Source: Verrucomicrobiales bacterium (GTDB taxonomy: Bacteria > Verrucomicrobiota > Verrucomicrobiae > Limisphaerales > UBA1100). From it: a DNA stretch of 32,757 nt. Below are positions 23,701-31,017 of the stretch, piece after piece. A model generated the notes under the pieces. The model saw nothing but the letters and a program-made list of their open reading frames with translations. It was not told where the DNA came from and did no database searches. The position numbers and the translations under genes are program-made. The stretch's first letter is position 1; each line of letters opens with the position of its first letter. The stretch lies in assembly GCA_002721895.1 (NCBI GenBank), contig PBLV01000062.1:1-32757 (forward strand), in the 5' to 3' direction.

Positions 23701-26683
23701 GAGACAAGGTAAAATCCCCAGCCCCAACCGGAAAACCATTGGATGTCTGGGTGGTGATATAGTTGCCCACCCCCAACTCATAGGCGTTGGCCGACGCACC
23801 GAACCGGTCAATCTGCGACGTCGGAGCCCCGCTGGCAGCTCCAGTGTTGCCTTGGGTACTGCTATCTGCAAAAGACCCAGCCGAGAAAAGGTAATGCGCC
23901 ACCAAGCCTTGGGTAGCGTTAAAGACTGAGGCGGGCCGTTCCACCATGTATAGACTTTCAACCTGCAACGCGGGCAGGGCTTTATTGTACAAGCGCACCT
24001 CATCCACCATTCCATCCACCGCGTTCGCACCTGAGTGGTCCGCGCCAATCCGCATGGTTTGCCCCGAATCCCTCAAGCCCTGACCATAGGCAATGGTGGA
24101 TGAATTCGTGGTGGTGACCCTGAAGCCGTCCACATAAATGACCATGCCGGCCGAACCAGTGCCATCATAAGTGGCGAGAATGTGATACCATTTACCAGTT
24201 TGGAAAGAAAAGCCACTGGCGACGCTGGTGTCACCGGAGTTGTCCGCTGCCCTCAGCGTAAAATGCACGTGTGTACTATTGGCTTCCAGTTTGAACTCCT
24301 GGTCGGCCGAACCAGCGCCGTATTTGCCCACCAGCGTTTGCAGGTTTGTGGGAATTGTATCCCATTTCACCCAGCAACCGATGCTGATATTGGACAATCC
24401 GCTGGTGCTCGCACTGTCCGGCACTTCCATATAATCCCCCGTGCCATCGAGAAAAAGAGACTTTGCCGAGGACACTTGGCGATCCGTTCCATTGTTGGCT
24501 GCGTCTCCATTCATTGTGCCGTCATTTTTGTTGGCTGTGGAGTCTATGGTATTGTAGGTGAACGGATAGTAAGCCGCCAGCCCGTCCGCATTTGCACCGC
24601 CTGCAATACCCGATGGGCGCAAATCCGCCCCACTGAATGTACCGTTGTATGGCCCCGCTCCACCATTGCCAATGACAAGGCCCTCGTTATAGCTGTACTT
24701 GCTTTGCCGGACTTCATTGGGCTGCGGGCTGGGTCCACGGCCTAGGGAACGTGCCGCGTTGGCAGGAACGTAGTTTGAATATTTGTCCGCCAAACCGACC
24801 ATGCCGGTTACGCCGGCACCGCTGCTGCCCAAGGCATCAGCTGCCAGCACACAAACGATATCCGCCCGCGCATCCTTCAATGTCCCCCCAACTGTGTTGA
24901 TGTTAAAAGATGCATTAAAATCCCCGGTCTGCCCGTGAAGAACCGGGTAACGAGCAGAGAGCGTGTTCACCAACACTGGGTCGCCCGTGAAAAGGGTGTT
25001 ACTGTAGTCAGTTCCATTTAGATCCATCCGCAAACCCAGCAAGCCAGAATAAGTGCCATTGAAATCCGTGCCATAGGTGTTGTTGCCACCATCGCTGTCA
25101 TAGCGGGCGACTGGTGTGTGTGCGTTGGGTGTCTGTCCGGCCTCAACATTGATATTCCAATCCGAGTCTGGATGGTCCACCGGCCCCGTCATCAGGCTGG
25201 GGTTGTCACCAATGGAATACTCCCCGATAAACTGAGGTGCGGGGTCCGGTTCCAAACGCCACAGGAAACCCTCCGGCAGGTTTATGTACGGCTCTTGATG
25301 CTCGCCAAACAAACCCGCGCCGAAAGGCCGAAAACGATCTGTTCCCCAGTATTGATCACCATAAAGCAGGGAGTTTCCTCGCCTATCATAAATCCAGTCC
25401 AAGTAACCCTCATAGGATTTCTCCCCAGTGGTCACGTTGCGATCGCTAATATCCTCGTACTTGGCTTTGTAAACGCCCACCTTGGCCTGTTTCTGCGCTC
25501 CAGTAGGAGTCCACACTGTCCAGTTGTTTGGATCCGGATCAGTAAAATCCGCTTCAATCGGCGCTTGAACTTGTTCCCATGCCGGACCGGTGTAACCCGA
25601 CAACACCAATTCTGCCGGACTGAATCCCCAAGAACGATAACGGCCGGCAACCAAATCTGCCTGACGCACCTCGATGGGTATCGAACAGGTTGTGAAGATG
25701 GCATTTAGTGAGTCAACCAACCGGGTCACCTTGGCCTGAATCTGAGCCACACTGTTCGCTTCCTGAACCAATAAATCATTCTCATAAATAAACAAAATGT
25801 CGAGATATTCAAGAAGTCCCGAACGCTGGAAATTTATCGAATGAGGTGAAGCCGGTCCGAACAATAATTTTCTCGACCCGCCTGCCTCCAGCTCATATTT
25901 GCCCGAGGCCGTCGCGGCTCCGGCCAGCATTCCCGGCGACATCCCCATCGCGGCCAGCAACGGCCGCACCGGCCCGGGCACATTGGCCGCCATTGACTCG
26001 CAATCGCCACATTCGGACTGCATGTCCTTTAATACTTCCGGGTCCGCCATGGCCAGCCGGCGAGACCAAGCCCCTTCACCCAAGGCACTAGTTTTAACAC
26101 CACCCGCCGGCTTGACCGGAGGTCCGCCACTTTTCGCCTCCTTTTGAATCGGCGCCATTCTTGGATTCACTCCCGCCATCTCAGCGCAGTTGCCGCAAAA
26201 ACCGACTTTGGCCGGGTCCACCTCAATGATCGCATACTTCCCGTCCTCCACGTGACTGATGAGCACCTGTCGACCATCGGGCAACACGGCCACACCCATC
26301 ATGATGTCCTGATGAAAAGACATCACCATCAGTGAATCCATGCTGTCCTCGATCAATCCAAACGCCGACTGGTCCTTGTTCCAGTGCGTCTTGTTGGCCA
26401 TCACTGAGGCTTCCACCTGAAGATCGGGGAACAGGTTCAAAACCACGCGGTTGGTCTGTCCCGGTTGAAGCGACATCTGCCGCAGCCCCTCTGCATCCAG
26501 CCACACCCAACGCACCCGCTTGGCCAAACGCATTTCCGGGCACGTCTCCGGTGCCTCCTCTGCCGGCATCTCCACAAACAACACCGGCAGCCGCGCCGCA
26601 TCGCGTTGGCGCAACAGCCCCAGCATGGCGCCCACCAGCAGTACCGCCAGCAGCAGCCAAGCCCACAGTCGTTTGCGTTTCAT
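20702..26683 (-). CDS. Large metzincin-type metalloprotease, catalytic domain split by three LamG domains (1993 aa)
   Basis: The ATG at 26683 is preferred to the TTG one codon upstream. Domains in order: N-terminal anchor (LWAWLLLAVLLVGAMLG), prodomain with CGNC (Cys163/166), first protease half from LEYLDILFIYE (~288) to DARADIVCVLAAD (~604), and three complete consecutive LamG domains (~698-913, 924-1147, 1159-1375). A beta module (~1377-1475) follows, then zinc helix HEIGHVLGAHH (1515-1525, the canonical HExxHxxGxxH), Met-turn CTIMAYP (Met1610), RIPRFSSPNVLYKG, a Pro-rich linker and a PPC-like domain (~1872-1993). All zinc and Met-turn landmarks are present, so it is probably active once its prodomain is removed. 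It is the upstream gene of an operon with the giant paralogue, 18 bp apart. LamG domains suggest binding to carbohydrate or protein at a surface. It looks like the ancestral layout from which the giant was elaborated. Confidence 0.9.
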   Translation of the reverse strand: MKRKRLWAWLLLAVLLVGAMLGLLRQRDAARLPVLFVEMPAEEAPETCPEMRLAKRVRWVWLDAEGLRQMSLQPGQTNRVVLNLFPDLQVEASVMANKTHWNKDQSAFGLIEDSMDSLMVMSFHQDIMMGVAVLPDGRQVLISHVEDGKYAIIEVDPAKVGFCGNCAEMAGVNPRMAPIQKEAKSGGPPVKPAGGVKTSALGEGAWSRRLAMADPEVLKDMQSECGDCESMAANVPGPVRPLLAAMGMSPGMLAGAATASGKYELEAGGSRKLLFGPASPHSINFQRSGLLEYLDILFIYENDLLVQEANSVAQIQAKVTRLVDSLNAIFTTCSIPIEVRQADLVAGRYRSWGFSPAELVLSGYTGPAWEQVQAPIEADFTDPDPNNWTVWTPTGAQKQAKVGVYKAKYEDISDRNVTTGEKSYEGYLDWIYDRRGNSLLYGDQYWGTDRFRPFGAGLFGEHQEPYINLPEGFLWRLEPDPAPQFIGEYSIGDNPSLMTGPVDHPDSDWNINVEAGQTPNAHTPVARYDSDGGNNTYGTDFNGTYSGLLGLRMDLNGTDYSNTLFTGDPVLVNTLSARYPVLHGQTGDFNASFNINTVGGTLKDARADIVCVLAADALGSSGAGVTGMVGLADKYSNYVPANAARSLGRGPSPQPNEVRQSKYSYNEGLVIGNGGAGPYNGTFSGADLRPSGIAGGANADGLAAYYPFTYNTIDSTANKNDGTMNGDAANNGTDRQVSSAKSLFLDGTGDYMEVPDSASTSGLSNISIGCWVKWDTIPTNLQTLVGKYGAGSADQEFKLEANSTHVHFTLRAADNSGDTSVASGFSFQTGKWYHILATYDGTGSAGMVIYVDGFRVTTTNSSTIAYGQGLRDSGQTMRIGADHSGANAVDGMVDEVRLYNKALPALQVESLYMVERPASVFNATQGLVAHYLFSAGSFADSSTQGNTGAASGAPTSQIDRFGASANAYELGVGNYITTQTSNGFPVGAGDFTLSLWVNKNTASFGAGNGRGQVLVANNADNQFELRVHDGNGSLCFYTGIQGGSPNTADHHTAALTWTSGQWYHVAVTRTGNDIRFYRDGLQVGGAGNIGADGNNALPTNMFLTFGDSPSAPAGGPNDALTGRIDDVRLYDQSLTADNIKDLFLSEKAAQTIPVFDTLTGLVAHYPVEAATDTNGFVTDLITATAQTVVGAQLADGRGGAVDVNGSYSFDGVSNYINLGQGIANMGNGRFVVSFWANPDTRPGAGLVDIIGNREGNNTGSWWIGMNNSGNIVFGAGNATSNYSVTSTGNLDTDTNTWQQVIVDRNSSNGIHFYINGVEDAASGTVAVDINGTGEDLWIGKGGAAGSEYDGKLDGFRIYQNRSIQAWEASALYSTENINAVGTAAIKINFTRDDVGGGESVRLRLYNNNFAETPFFNQEFNASGSSISYSFEAGSHANAWQDKQGAWILSALSGSAVVESVEITVNDSTILHKGTVNPPSVLGSDLQDKNIIMNRDRFFGMICQLTAGLPNYTFAHEIGHVLGAHHGLGDGGLRNDDPAVTFNFFGNNATVTIKNGPAATDTIQVMEGLGTFIRDDFQAMGNHFLVYNYSGSPANSGTPAGPMWGQFCTIMAYPTIPAAAGTGTRTMYTRIPRFSSPNVLYKGVITGTGHYRKLPPPHGQYIKEIVYDHTRTITMMGRMATFFRDDNGSGRQEGTFSVPVWAPKGVPDSGPIKKDPKADATQTMAQVNMPLGGVPDGSARGVPTAVRPGQPVKGGQTSIYPRPVRPGMRPRGKSTVGLSASFTPSTTAPATPPQTPAAPPKQPAVVPNPPATVRPGVVKPNPRPLPRPNGGGLAARPTAPTTVPIPGGAARNDGRGNSQPIPFRPMADGSLLASINGHNRGATGAGDAAARTADGRPVFHGRSVWWHVVAPATGVYDLEVTTHGSAIDTTLAVWLPGAAAPRANDNDPRRPGPASAVRVKRIRLVQGQRVDVAVDGVNGSQGPVRVNVRLKMAR
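22559..24598 (-). other. Three tandem LamG domains inserted in the 1993-aa protease
   Basis: The starts read DGLAAYYPF, GLVAHYLFSAG and GLVAHYPVEAA. The ends read DEVRLYNKAL, DDVRLYDQSL and DGFRIYQNRS. None is interrupted. The second contains QVLVANNADNQFELRV, the strand pair at exactly the place where propellers enter the matching LamG domain of the giant protein, so it serves as an uninterrupted reference. Confidence 0.75.
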
Positions 26684-26713
26684 CAATAAAACAAGCGCAC
26701 AGTTCCCCTCCTT
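26683..26713 (-). promoter_or_regulatory. Strong Shine-Dalgarno with possible five-codon leader ORF coupled to the protease operon
   Basis: On the minus strand AAGGAGGGG (26713-26705) lies ~21 bases before the ATG at 26683, too far for normal use. It is ideally placed for a GTG at 26700-26698, which opens a five-codon frame (VRLFY) whose TGA shares its A with the ATG (TGATG). This suggests reinitiation or translational coupling; alternatively the spacing is simply long. Confidence 0.4.
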
Positions 26714-26882
26714 ATCTGGACGGAACTGGCGTCGGTCAGGTTAAACTTATTTTCAGTTCAGCAAATCGTGTACCAACTGTTCGACTGAAAAATAGGGAAT
26801 TTTCCTCCCACGAAGCAATGGAGAAGCCCTTCCAGTGAATAACCTGTTTTTTGGGAATAAATGCGGGATTTGGAGAAAAAAA

Positions 26883-26959
26883 TGGCGGGAGCGACGGGAC
26901 TCGAACCCGCGACCTCTGGCGTGACAGGCCAGCGCTCTAACCAATTGAGCTACGCCCCC
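26883..26959 (-). tRNA. tRNA-Asp (GTC)
   Basis: The minus strand folds as a full cloverleaf: acceptor GGGGGCG with CGCTCCC (one G-U pair), D-arm GCTC/GAGC, anticodon stem CTGGC/GCCAG with loop CTGTCAC (anticodon GTC at 26925-26923), and T-arm with GGTTCGAGTCC. Discriminator G and CCA are encoded. Seven T follow the CCA and may help termination. Confidence 0.97.
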
Positions 26960-26974
26960 GACCGGAGAGGCGGA

Positions 26975-27003
26975 AAATTAGGACAACCTGCCACAACCGT
27001 CAA
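26975..27003 (-). promoter_or_regulatory. Probable sigma70-type promoter of tRNA-Asp
   Basis: On the minus strand TTGACG (27003-26998) is followed after 17 bases by TAATTT (26980-26975). The expected start would be some ten bases before the mature tRNA 5' end. The -10 box is a poor match. Confidence 0.4.
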
Positions 27004-27177
27004 CGGGTAAAAAAAGTGATCCGGGCAACAGACGCCAAGGAGGTGGGGGTGGAGAACCCCTCTGAAGAAACGTTCTGTCGCCCGAATCAAAAGGTGTCGG
27101 GGTGCAATGTGACGAAATTGACCGTCCCTGTCAACCGTCTAATTGTCCACACCAACACCCTCGCCCAAAAAAACCCC

Positions 27178-27205
27178 GTGACAAGACGCCTCCCATCCGT
27201 ATCAT
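27178..27205 (+). promoter_or_regulatory. Probable sigma70-type promoter of tRNA-Glu
   Basis: GTGACA (27178-27183) and TATCAT (27200-27205) are separated by 16 bases. Each differs from consensus by one base, and the implied start is about ten bases before the tRNA. Confidence 0.5.
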
Positions 27206-27221
27206 GCCCCGCGCCAAGGCC

Positions 27222-27296
27222 GACCCCTTCGTCTAGTGGTTAGGACACCGGCCTTTCACGCCGGCAACACGGGTTCGAGTCCCGTAGGGGTCGCCA
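27222..27296 (+). tRNA. tRNA-Glu (TTC)
   Basis: Cloverleaf with acceptor GACCCCT/AGGGGTC, D-arm GTCT/GGAC, anticodon stem CCGGC/GCCGG with loop CTTTCAC (anticodon TTC at 27255-27257), T-arm CGGGTTCGAGTCCCG, discriminator G and encoded CCA. Confidence 0.97.
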
Positions 27297-27352
27297 TTTC
27301 ATTTTGCCAGCGAAAACGCCTTCGCTCACCAAAAACAGGCTGTTAATAACTT

Positions 27353-28771
27353 GTGAACAACCCTGGCCTCATCGCCATCGTTGGCCGGCCCAATGTCGGC
27401 AAGTCGGCGCTGTTCAACCGCATCGCCCGCCGCCGCATTGCCATCGTCCACGACATGCCCGGTGTCACCCGTGACCGCGTCAGCGCCGAGGTCGAGTGGC
27501 AAGGCCGCCCCTTTACCCTCGTCGACACCGGCGGCATCGGCCTTGTGCCCGGTGAGAAATCCGACGACGTCATCGCCACCTCCACCGTTGACCAAGTCAA
27601 CATCGCCATCGATGCCGCCGATGTCATCCTCCTAGTCGTCGATGTCCACGAAGGCATCGTTCCTCTCGACCAAGAAGTCGCCCAGCATCTCCATCGCTCC
27701 GGCAAGCCCGTCCAACTCATCGCCAACAAGGCCGACAATGCCCCTGACGCCGAATCCGTCACCGACTTCGCTTCTTTGGGCTTTGAGGAAATGTTTCCCG
27801 TCTCCGCTCTTCACGACCGCGGCATCATCCCCGTCATGGAAGCTGCCCTTAAACACCTCCCCAAAACCACGAACCGGGATCTGAGAACCGAGAACCCGTT
27901 AAAACTCGCCATCGTCGGCCGTCCCAACGTGGGCAAATCCTCCCTCATCAACGCCCTTACCCAAAGCGACCGCGTCATTGTCAGTGACATTCCGGGCACC
28001 ACCCGTGATGCCGTCGATGTCCCCTTCACCATCGAGACCGACGGGCGCCAGCAACCCGGCCTGCTAATCGACACCGCCGGTCTTCGCAAGAAGCGCCGTG
28101 TCAAGGACAGCCTCGAGTACTTCAGCGTCACCCGCACCCGCGACGCCATTGACCGCTGCGACATCGCCGTCCTCGTCCTCGACGCCACCACCGGCATCCT
28201 TGAGCAGGACAAGAAAATTGCCGACCTCATCACCCGCCGCAACCGCGCCTGCATCCTCGTCGTCAACAAGTGGGATCTCGCCGAACCCAAGGTCAAGCAA
28301 ACCCGCCGCGAACACCGCGCCAACACCCGAAAAGGCAAAAAGGGCAACCGCCCGCTTCTAACGCTGGCCGAGTTCGGGCAATGGGTGCAGGGAGAACTCT
28401 TCTTCCTCGACTATGCCCCCGCCATCTTCACCAGTGCCACCGAGGGATTTCACCTCGACCGCTTCCTTGAAGCAATACGCTACGTCGATGACCAACTTCA
28501 GCAACGCATCCCCACCCCCTTGTTGAATCGCACCCTCGCCGACGCCATCGATCACCGCCAGCCCCCCAGCAAAAGCGGCAAGCGCCTGAAATTCTACTAC
28601 GCCACTCAAGTCGCCCAATCCCCCCCCACCATCCTCCTGTTCGTCAATACCCCCGAACTTTTTTCCGCCCAATACCAGAAATACCTCGGCGACCAACTCC
28701 GCAAAGCCTTTGGCTACGAAGGCTGTCCCCTCGTCCTGAAAGCCCGCCCCCGCCGCCGGGAAAATGAGTAG
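27353..28771 (+). CDS. der: Ribosome-assembly GTPase Der (EngA)
   Basis: 472 aa from a GTG start; the first codons lead straight into the first P-loop GRPNVGKS (11-18). A second P-loop, GRPNVGKS, is at 189-196, giving the tandem GTPase layout unique to Der. Each G domain has its base-specificity motif (NKAD in the first, NKWD in the second), and DTAGL marks switch II of the second. The C-terminal KH-like domain contains NRTLADAIDHRQPP and KLKFYYATQ-type sequence (here RLKFYYATQV). Der binds the 50S subunit in its late maturation. An insert of about 25 residues (VKQTRREHRANTRKGKKGN and following) sits after NKWD, between the second G domain's specificity loop and FLDYAPAIF. No strong ribosome site is visible. 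It is the first of three plus-strand genes, with no overlap with the next. Confidence 0.97.
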   Translation: MNNPGLIAIVGRPNVGKSALFNRIARRRIAIVHDMPGVTRDRVSAEVEWQGRPFTLVDTGGIGLVPGEKSDDVIATSTVDQVNIAIDAADVILLVVDVHEGIVPLDQEVAQHLHRSGKPVQLIANKADNAPDAESVTDFASLGFEEMFPVSALHDRGIIPVMEAALKHLPKTTNRDLRTENPLKLAIVGRPNVGKSSLINALTQSDRVIVSDIPGTTRDAVDVPFTIETDGRQQPGLLIDTAGLRKKRRVKDSLEYFSVTRTRDAIDRCDIAVLVLDATTGILEQDKKIADLITRRNRACILVVNKWDLAEPKVKQTRREHRANTRKGKKGNRPLLTLAEFGQWVQGELFFLDYAPAIFTSATEGFHLDRFLEAIRYVDDQLQQRIPTPLLNRTLADAIDHRQPPSKSGKRLKFYYATQVAQSPPTILLFVNTPELFSAQYQKYLGDQLRKAFGYEGCPLVLKARPRRRENE

Positions 28772-28779
28772 CATGTAGC

Positions 28780-28797
28780 GCAGGCTGCCAAGCCTGC
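28780..28797. repeat. Palindromic element between der and the LOG gene
   Basis: GCAGGCT (28780-28786) and AGCCTGC (28791-28797) form a 7-bp stem with a 4-base loop, nine bases after the der stop. No T-run follows, so termination is doubtful. It may belong to a dispersed family. Confidence 0.5.
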
Positions 28798-28848
28798 ATG
28801 TCAGCAACCCAACATTGACGCTGGCAATCCTCGCACTACCGTCCCCGC

Positions 28849-29529
28849 ATGCAAACCACCCGCGGCCGTTTTGTGAACGAGGATCCCTGGCGCGTCTTCC
28901 GCATCATGGCCGAGTTCGTTGAGTCCTTCGAAACCCTCTCCACCGTCGGCCCCGCCGTCACCGTTTTCGGCTCCGCCCGCACCAAGCCTTCCAACAAGGA
29001 ATACAAGGCCACCGTGAAAATCGCCAAGGCCCTCGCGGAAAACAATTTCGCCGTCATCACCGGCGGCGGCCCCGGCATCATGGAAGCCGCCAACAAGGGC
29101 GCGGCCGAGGGCGGCGGCCTCTCCGTCGGCCTCAACATCAAGCTTCCCCACGAGCAGGAAGGCAACCCCTACGCCAACCTCCCCATCGACTTCCACTACT
29201 TCTTCAGCCGCAAAGTCTGCCTCGCCAAGTACAGCACCGCCTTCGTCTACCTCCCCGGCGGCTTCGGCACCATGGACGAGTTCTTCGAGATTTTAACTCT
29301 CGTGCAAACCCGCAAGATCCCCCGCTTCCCCCTCGTCCTCTACGGCAAGGACTACTGGCGCGGCCTCTTCCGCTGGATCAACAGCACACTGAAAAAGGGC
29401 AAGTACATCAGCCCCAAGGACCCCGACCTCGTCACCCTCACCGACGACCCCGCCGAGGTCGTCGCCGTCATTGCCGACTGGCACCAGCGCCGCAACCCCC
29501 AGCACACCCCGCCCCTTGCCTATTTATAA
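28849..29529 (+). CDS. LOG-family protein (Rossmann-fold, putative nucleotide phosphoribohydrolase)
   Basis: 226 aa from an ATG at 28849. The family signatures are both present: GGGPGIMEAANKG (72-84) and PGGFGTMDE (136-144), which form the nucleotide-binding and catalytic site of LOG enzymes, often misannotated as lysine decarboxylases. Known members cleave nucleoside 5'-monophosphates to base and ribose 5-phosphate, including cytokinin ribotides; the substrate here cannot be told from sequence. The ~30 N-terminal residues before VGPAVTVFGSAR are a helical extension seen in many bacterial members. Cytoplasmic. Its stop codon (TAATG) shares one base with the start of pabB, so the two are co-translated. 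Confidence 0.92.
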   Translation: MQTTRGRFVNEDPWRVFRIMAEFVESFETLSTVGPAVTVFGSARTKPSNKEYKATVKIAKALAENNFAVITGGGPGIMEAANKGAAEGGGLSVGLNIKLPHEQEGNPYANLPIDFHYFFSRKVCLAKYSTAFVYLPGGFGTMDEFFEILTLVQTRKIPRFPLVLYGKDYWRGLFRWINSTLKKGKYISPKDPDLVTLTDDPAEVVAVIADWHQRRNPQHTPPLAYL

Positions 29530-30995
29530 TGCGCCCGCTGATCGAGCACGCCCGCACGCGCCACACGCCGGAGACCCTGGCGGAGCAACTGCGCGGCGCG
29601 CCCGGATTGATGCTCCTGCGCAGCGATGGCGAACTCAAGGAACAGACGCGCTACTCGTTTGTAGTCACGCGACCGTTTTTAACAATGCGGACCTTGGGGA
29701 GCCGTTGTGAGATTCGCGCCACGGACTCGCAAGCTCGCCCCTCCATATCCATCCAGTACGGCAACCCATGGCATGTTCTGGACCATCTGCTGTCGCGATA
29801 CGAGTTAATCGACGAGATTGACCTCCCCTTCCCGCTCGGCGGCTGCTTTGGTTACTGGGGCTACGACCTGAAAAACTTCGTCGAGCCACGCCTGCGATCG
29901 CACGCGGTGAATGACCTCGAGCTGCCCGATTGCGCCGTGGGCTTTTACGACAGCCTCGCCATCTTCGACCTTCACCTCGGCAAAACCTGGCTCGTCGCCA
30001 CCGGCCTTGCTGCTGATGGTTCCCGCGACGAAACCCGCGCCCGCCAACAAGCCGACTGGTGGCACAAACAACTTACCCTCCCTCATTCCCCCCCTCCCCC
30101 CCTCTCAACTGGAGGGACGAGCCTGCGAGTCCGCCCCACCTCCAACTTCACACGCCAAGAATTCCTAAACACAACCCGCCGCGCCCTCGACTACATCCGC
30201 GCCGGCGACATTTATCAGGTCAACCTCTCCCAACGCTTCACCGCGCCGTGGCCCGGCAGTGGCTGGGATTTCCACCGCGCCCTGCATGCCGCCAGTCCGG
30301 CGCCGTTTGGGGCGTTTTTGAATGCGGGCGACTTTCAATTGGCCTCCTCCAGCCCCGAGCGGTTCCTACGCCTTAGCGGACAACACATCCAAACGCGCCC
30401 CATCAAGGGCACCCGCCCGCGCAACGCCGATCCGCAACGCGATGCGCAGCTCGCCTACGAATTGCAAAGCAGCGAGAAGGAACGCGCGGAGTTGGTGATG
30501 ATCACCGATCTGTTACGCAATGACCTCGGGCGGGTGTGCGAATTCGGCAGTGTGCAGGTGCCGGAGTTGATGCGGCTGGAACGGTTCGCGCAGGTGCAGC
30601 ATCTGGTGTCCACTGTCGAAGGGCGGCTGCGCGCGGGGCATTCGCATCTTGCCGCGTTACGCGATTGTTTTCCGGGCGGCAGCATCACCGGCGCGCCAAA
30701 GTTTCGCGCGATGGAAATCATCGACGAACTCGAACCCGTCACCCGCGGGCCGTACACGGGCAGCCTCGGCTACCTCGGCTTCAATCGCGAAAGCCAGTTC
30801 AATATCGCCATCCGCACCGCCATCATTCGCGACGGCCAAGTACACTACCAAGCCGGCGCCGGCATCGTGGCCGATTCGAATCCGGAAATGGAGTACGAAG
30901 AAACGCTCGCGAAGGCGGGTGGGTTTGCGAAAGCGCTTTCTTTCACCACAGAGACACATAGAGCACAGAGGAAAACCAGTTTAAAATCTCTGTGA
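29529..30995 (+). CDS. pabB: Aminodeoxychorismate synthase component I
   Basis: 488 aa; the ATG overlaps the stop of the LOG gene. With a glutamine amidotransferase partner (not seen here) it converts chorismate to 4-amino-4-deoxychorismate for folate. The chorismate-binding domain (~200-470) shows PIKGTRPR (291-298, Lys293 in the position of the PabB catalytic lysine, which argues for PabB over TrpE), EKERAELVMITDLLRNDLGR, FPGGSITGAPK and GPYTGSLGYLG. The N-terminal domain includes GGCFGYWGYDL. Three oddities come from repeats: a 24-bp element encodes residues ~65-73, a second, inverted copy preceded by two C7 runs encodes the interdomain linker (~185-202), and the last ~16 codons plus the stop lie in a hairpin repeat. 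None breaks the frame or a catalytic motif. Confidence 0.93.
   Translation: MRPLIEHARTRHTPETLAEQLRGAPGLMLLRSDGELKEQTRYSFVVTRPFLTMRTLGSRCEIRATDSQARPSISIQYGNPWHVLDHLLSRYELIDEIDLPFPLGGCFGYWGYDLKNFVEPRLRSHAVNDLELPDCAVGFYDSLAIFDLHLGKTWLVATGLAADGSRDETRARQQADWWHKQLTLPHSPPPPLSTGGTSLRVRPTSNFTRQEFLNTTRRALDYIRAGDIYQVNLSQRFTAPWPGSGWDFHRALHAASPAPFGAFLNAGDFQLASSSPERFLRLSGQHIQTRPIKGTRPRNADPQRDAQLAYELQSSEKERAELVMITDLLRNDLGRVCEFGSVQVPELMRLERFAQVQHLVSTVEGRLRAGHSHLAALRDCFPGGSITGAPKFRAMEIIDELEPVTRGPYTGSLGYLGFNRESQFNIAIRTAIIRDGQVHYQAGAGIVADSNPEMEYEETLAKAGGFAKALSFTTETHRAQRKTSLKSL
29722..29745 (-). repeat. 24-bp palindrome-like element, copy 1, in frame inside pabB
   Basis: Its reverse complement matches 30110-30133 at 22 of 24 positions. 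It encodes part of TDSQARPSIS in the N-terminal domain of PabB. Confidence 0.75.
30110..30133 (+). repeat. 24-bp palindrome-like element, copy 2, in frame inside pabB
   Basis: It carries GGACGAGC and GCGAGTCC around CT, an imperfect palindrome whose only mismatches are two adjacent G-A oppositions. It encodes GGTSLRVR in the linker between PabB domains. Two C7 runs lie just upstream (30088-30094 and 30096-30102). Confidence 0.75.
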
Positions 30996-31010
30996 CCTCT
31001 GTGTCTCTGT
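30948..31010. repeat. Long inverted repeat spanning the pabB 3' end, possible bidirectional terminator
   Basis: The 23-base arms 30948-30970 and 30988-31010 are complementary at 20 of 23 positions around a 17-base loop. The pabB stop (30993-30995) is in the right arm, and the carB stop is eight bases beyond. Arms are made of ACAGAG and CTCTGTGT units. No T-run follows on either strand, so it may act as a roadblock or a simple mobile repeat. Confidence 0.65.
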
Positions 31011-31017
31011 TGAAAAA

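Noticed and set aside
26753..26944. Small minus-strand frame beginning MVRALACHARGRGFESRRS
   Set aside because: This is a translation of the tRNA-Asp gene, a familiar false gene.
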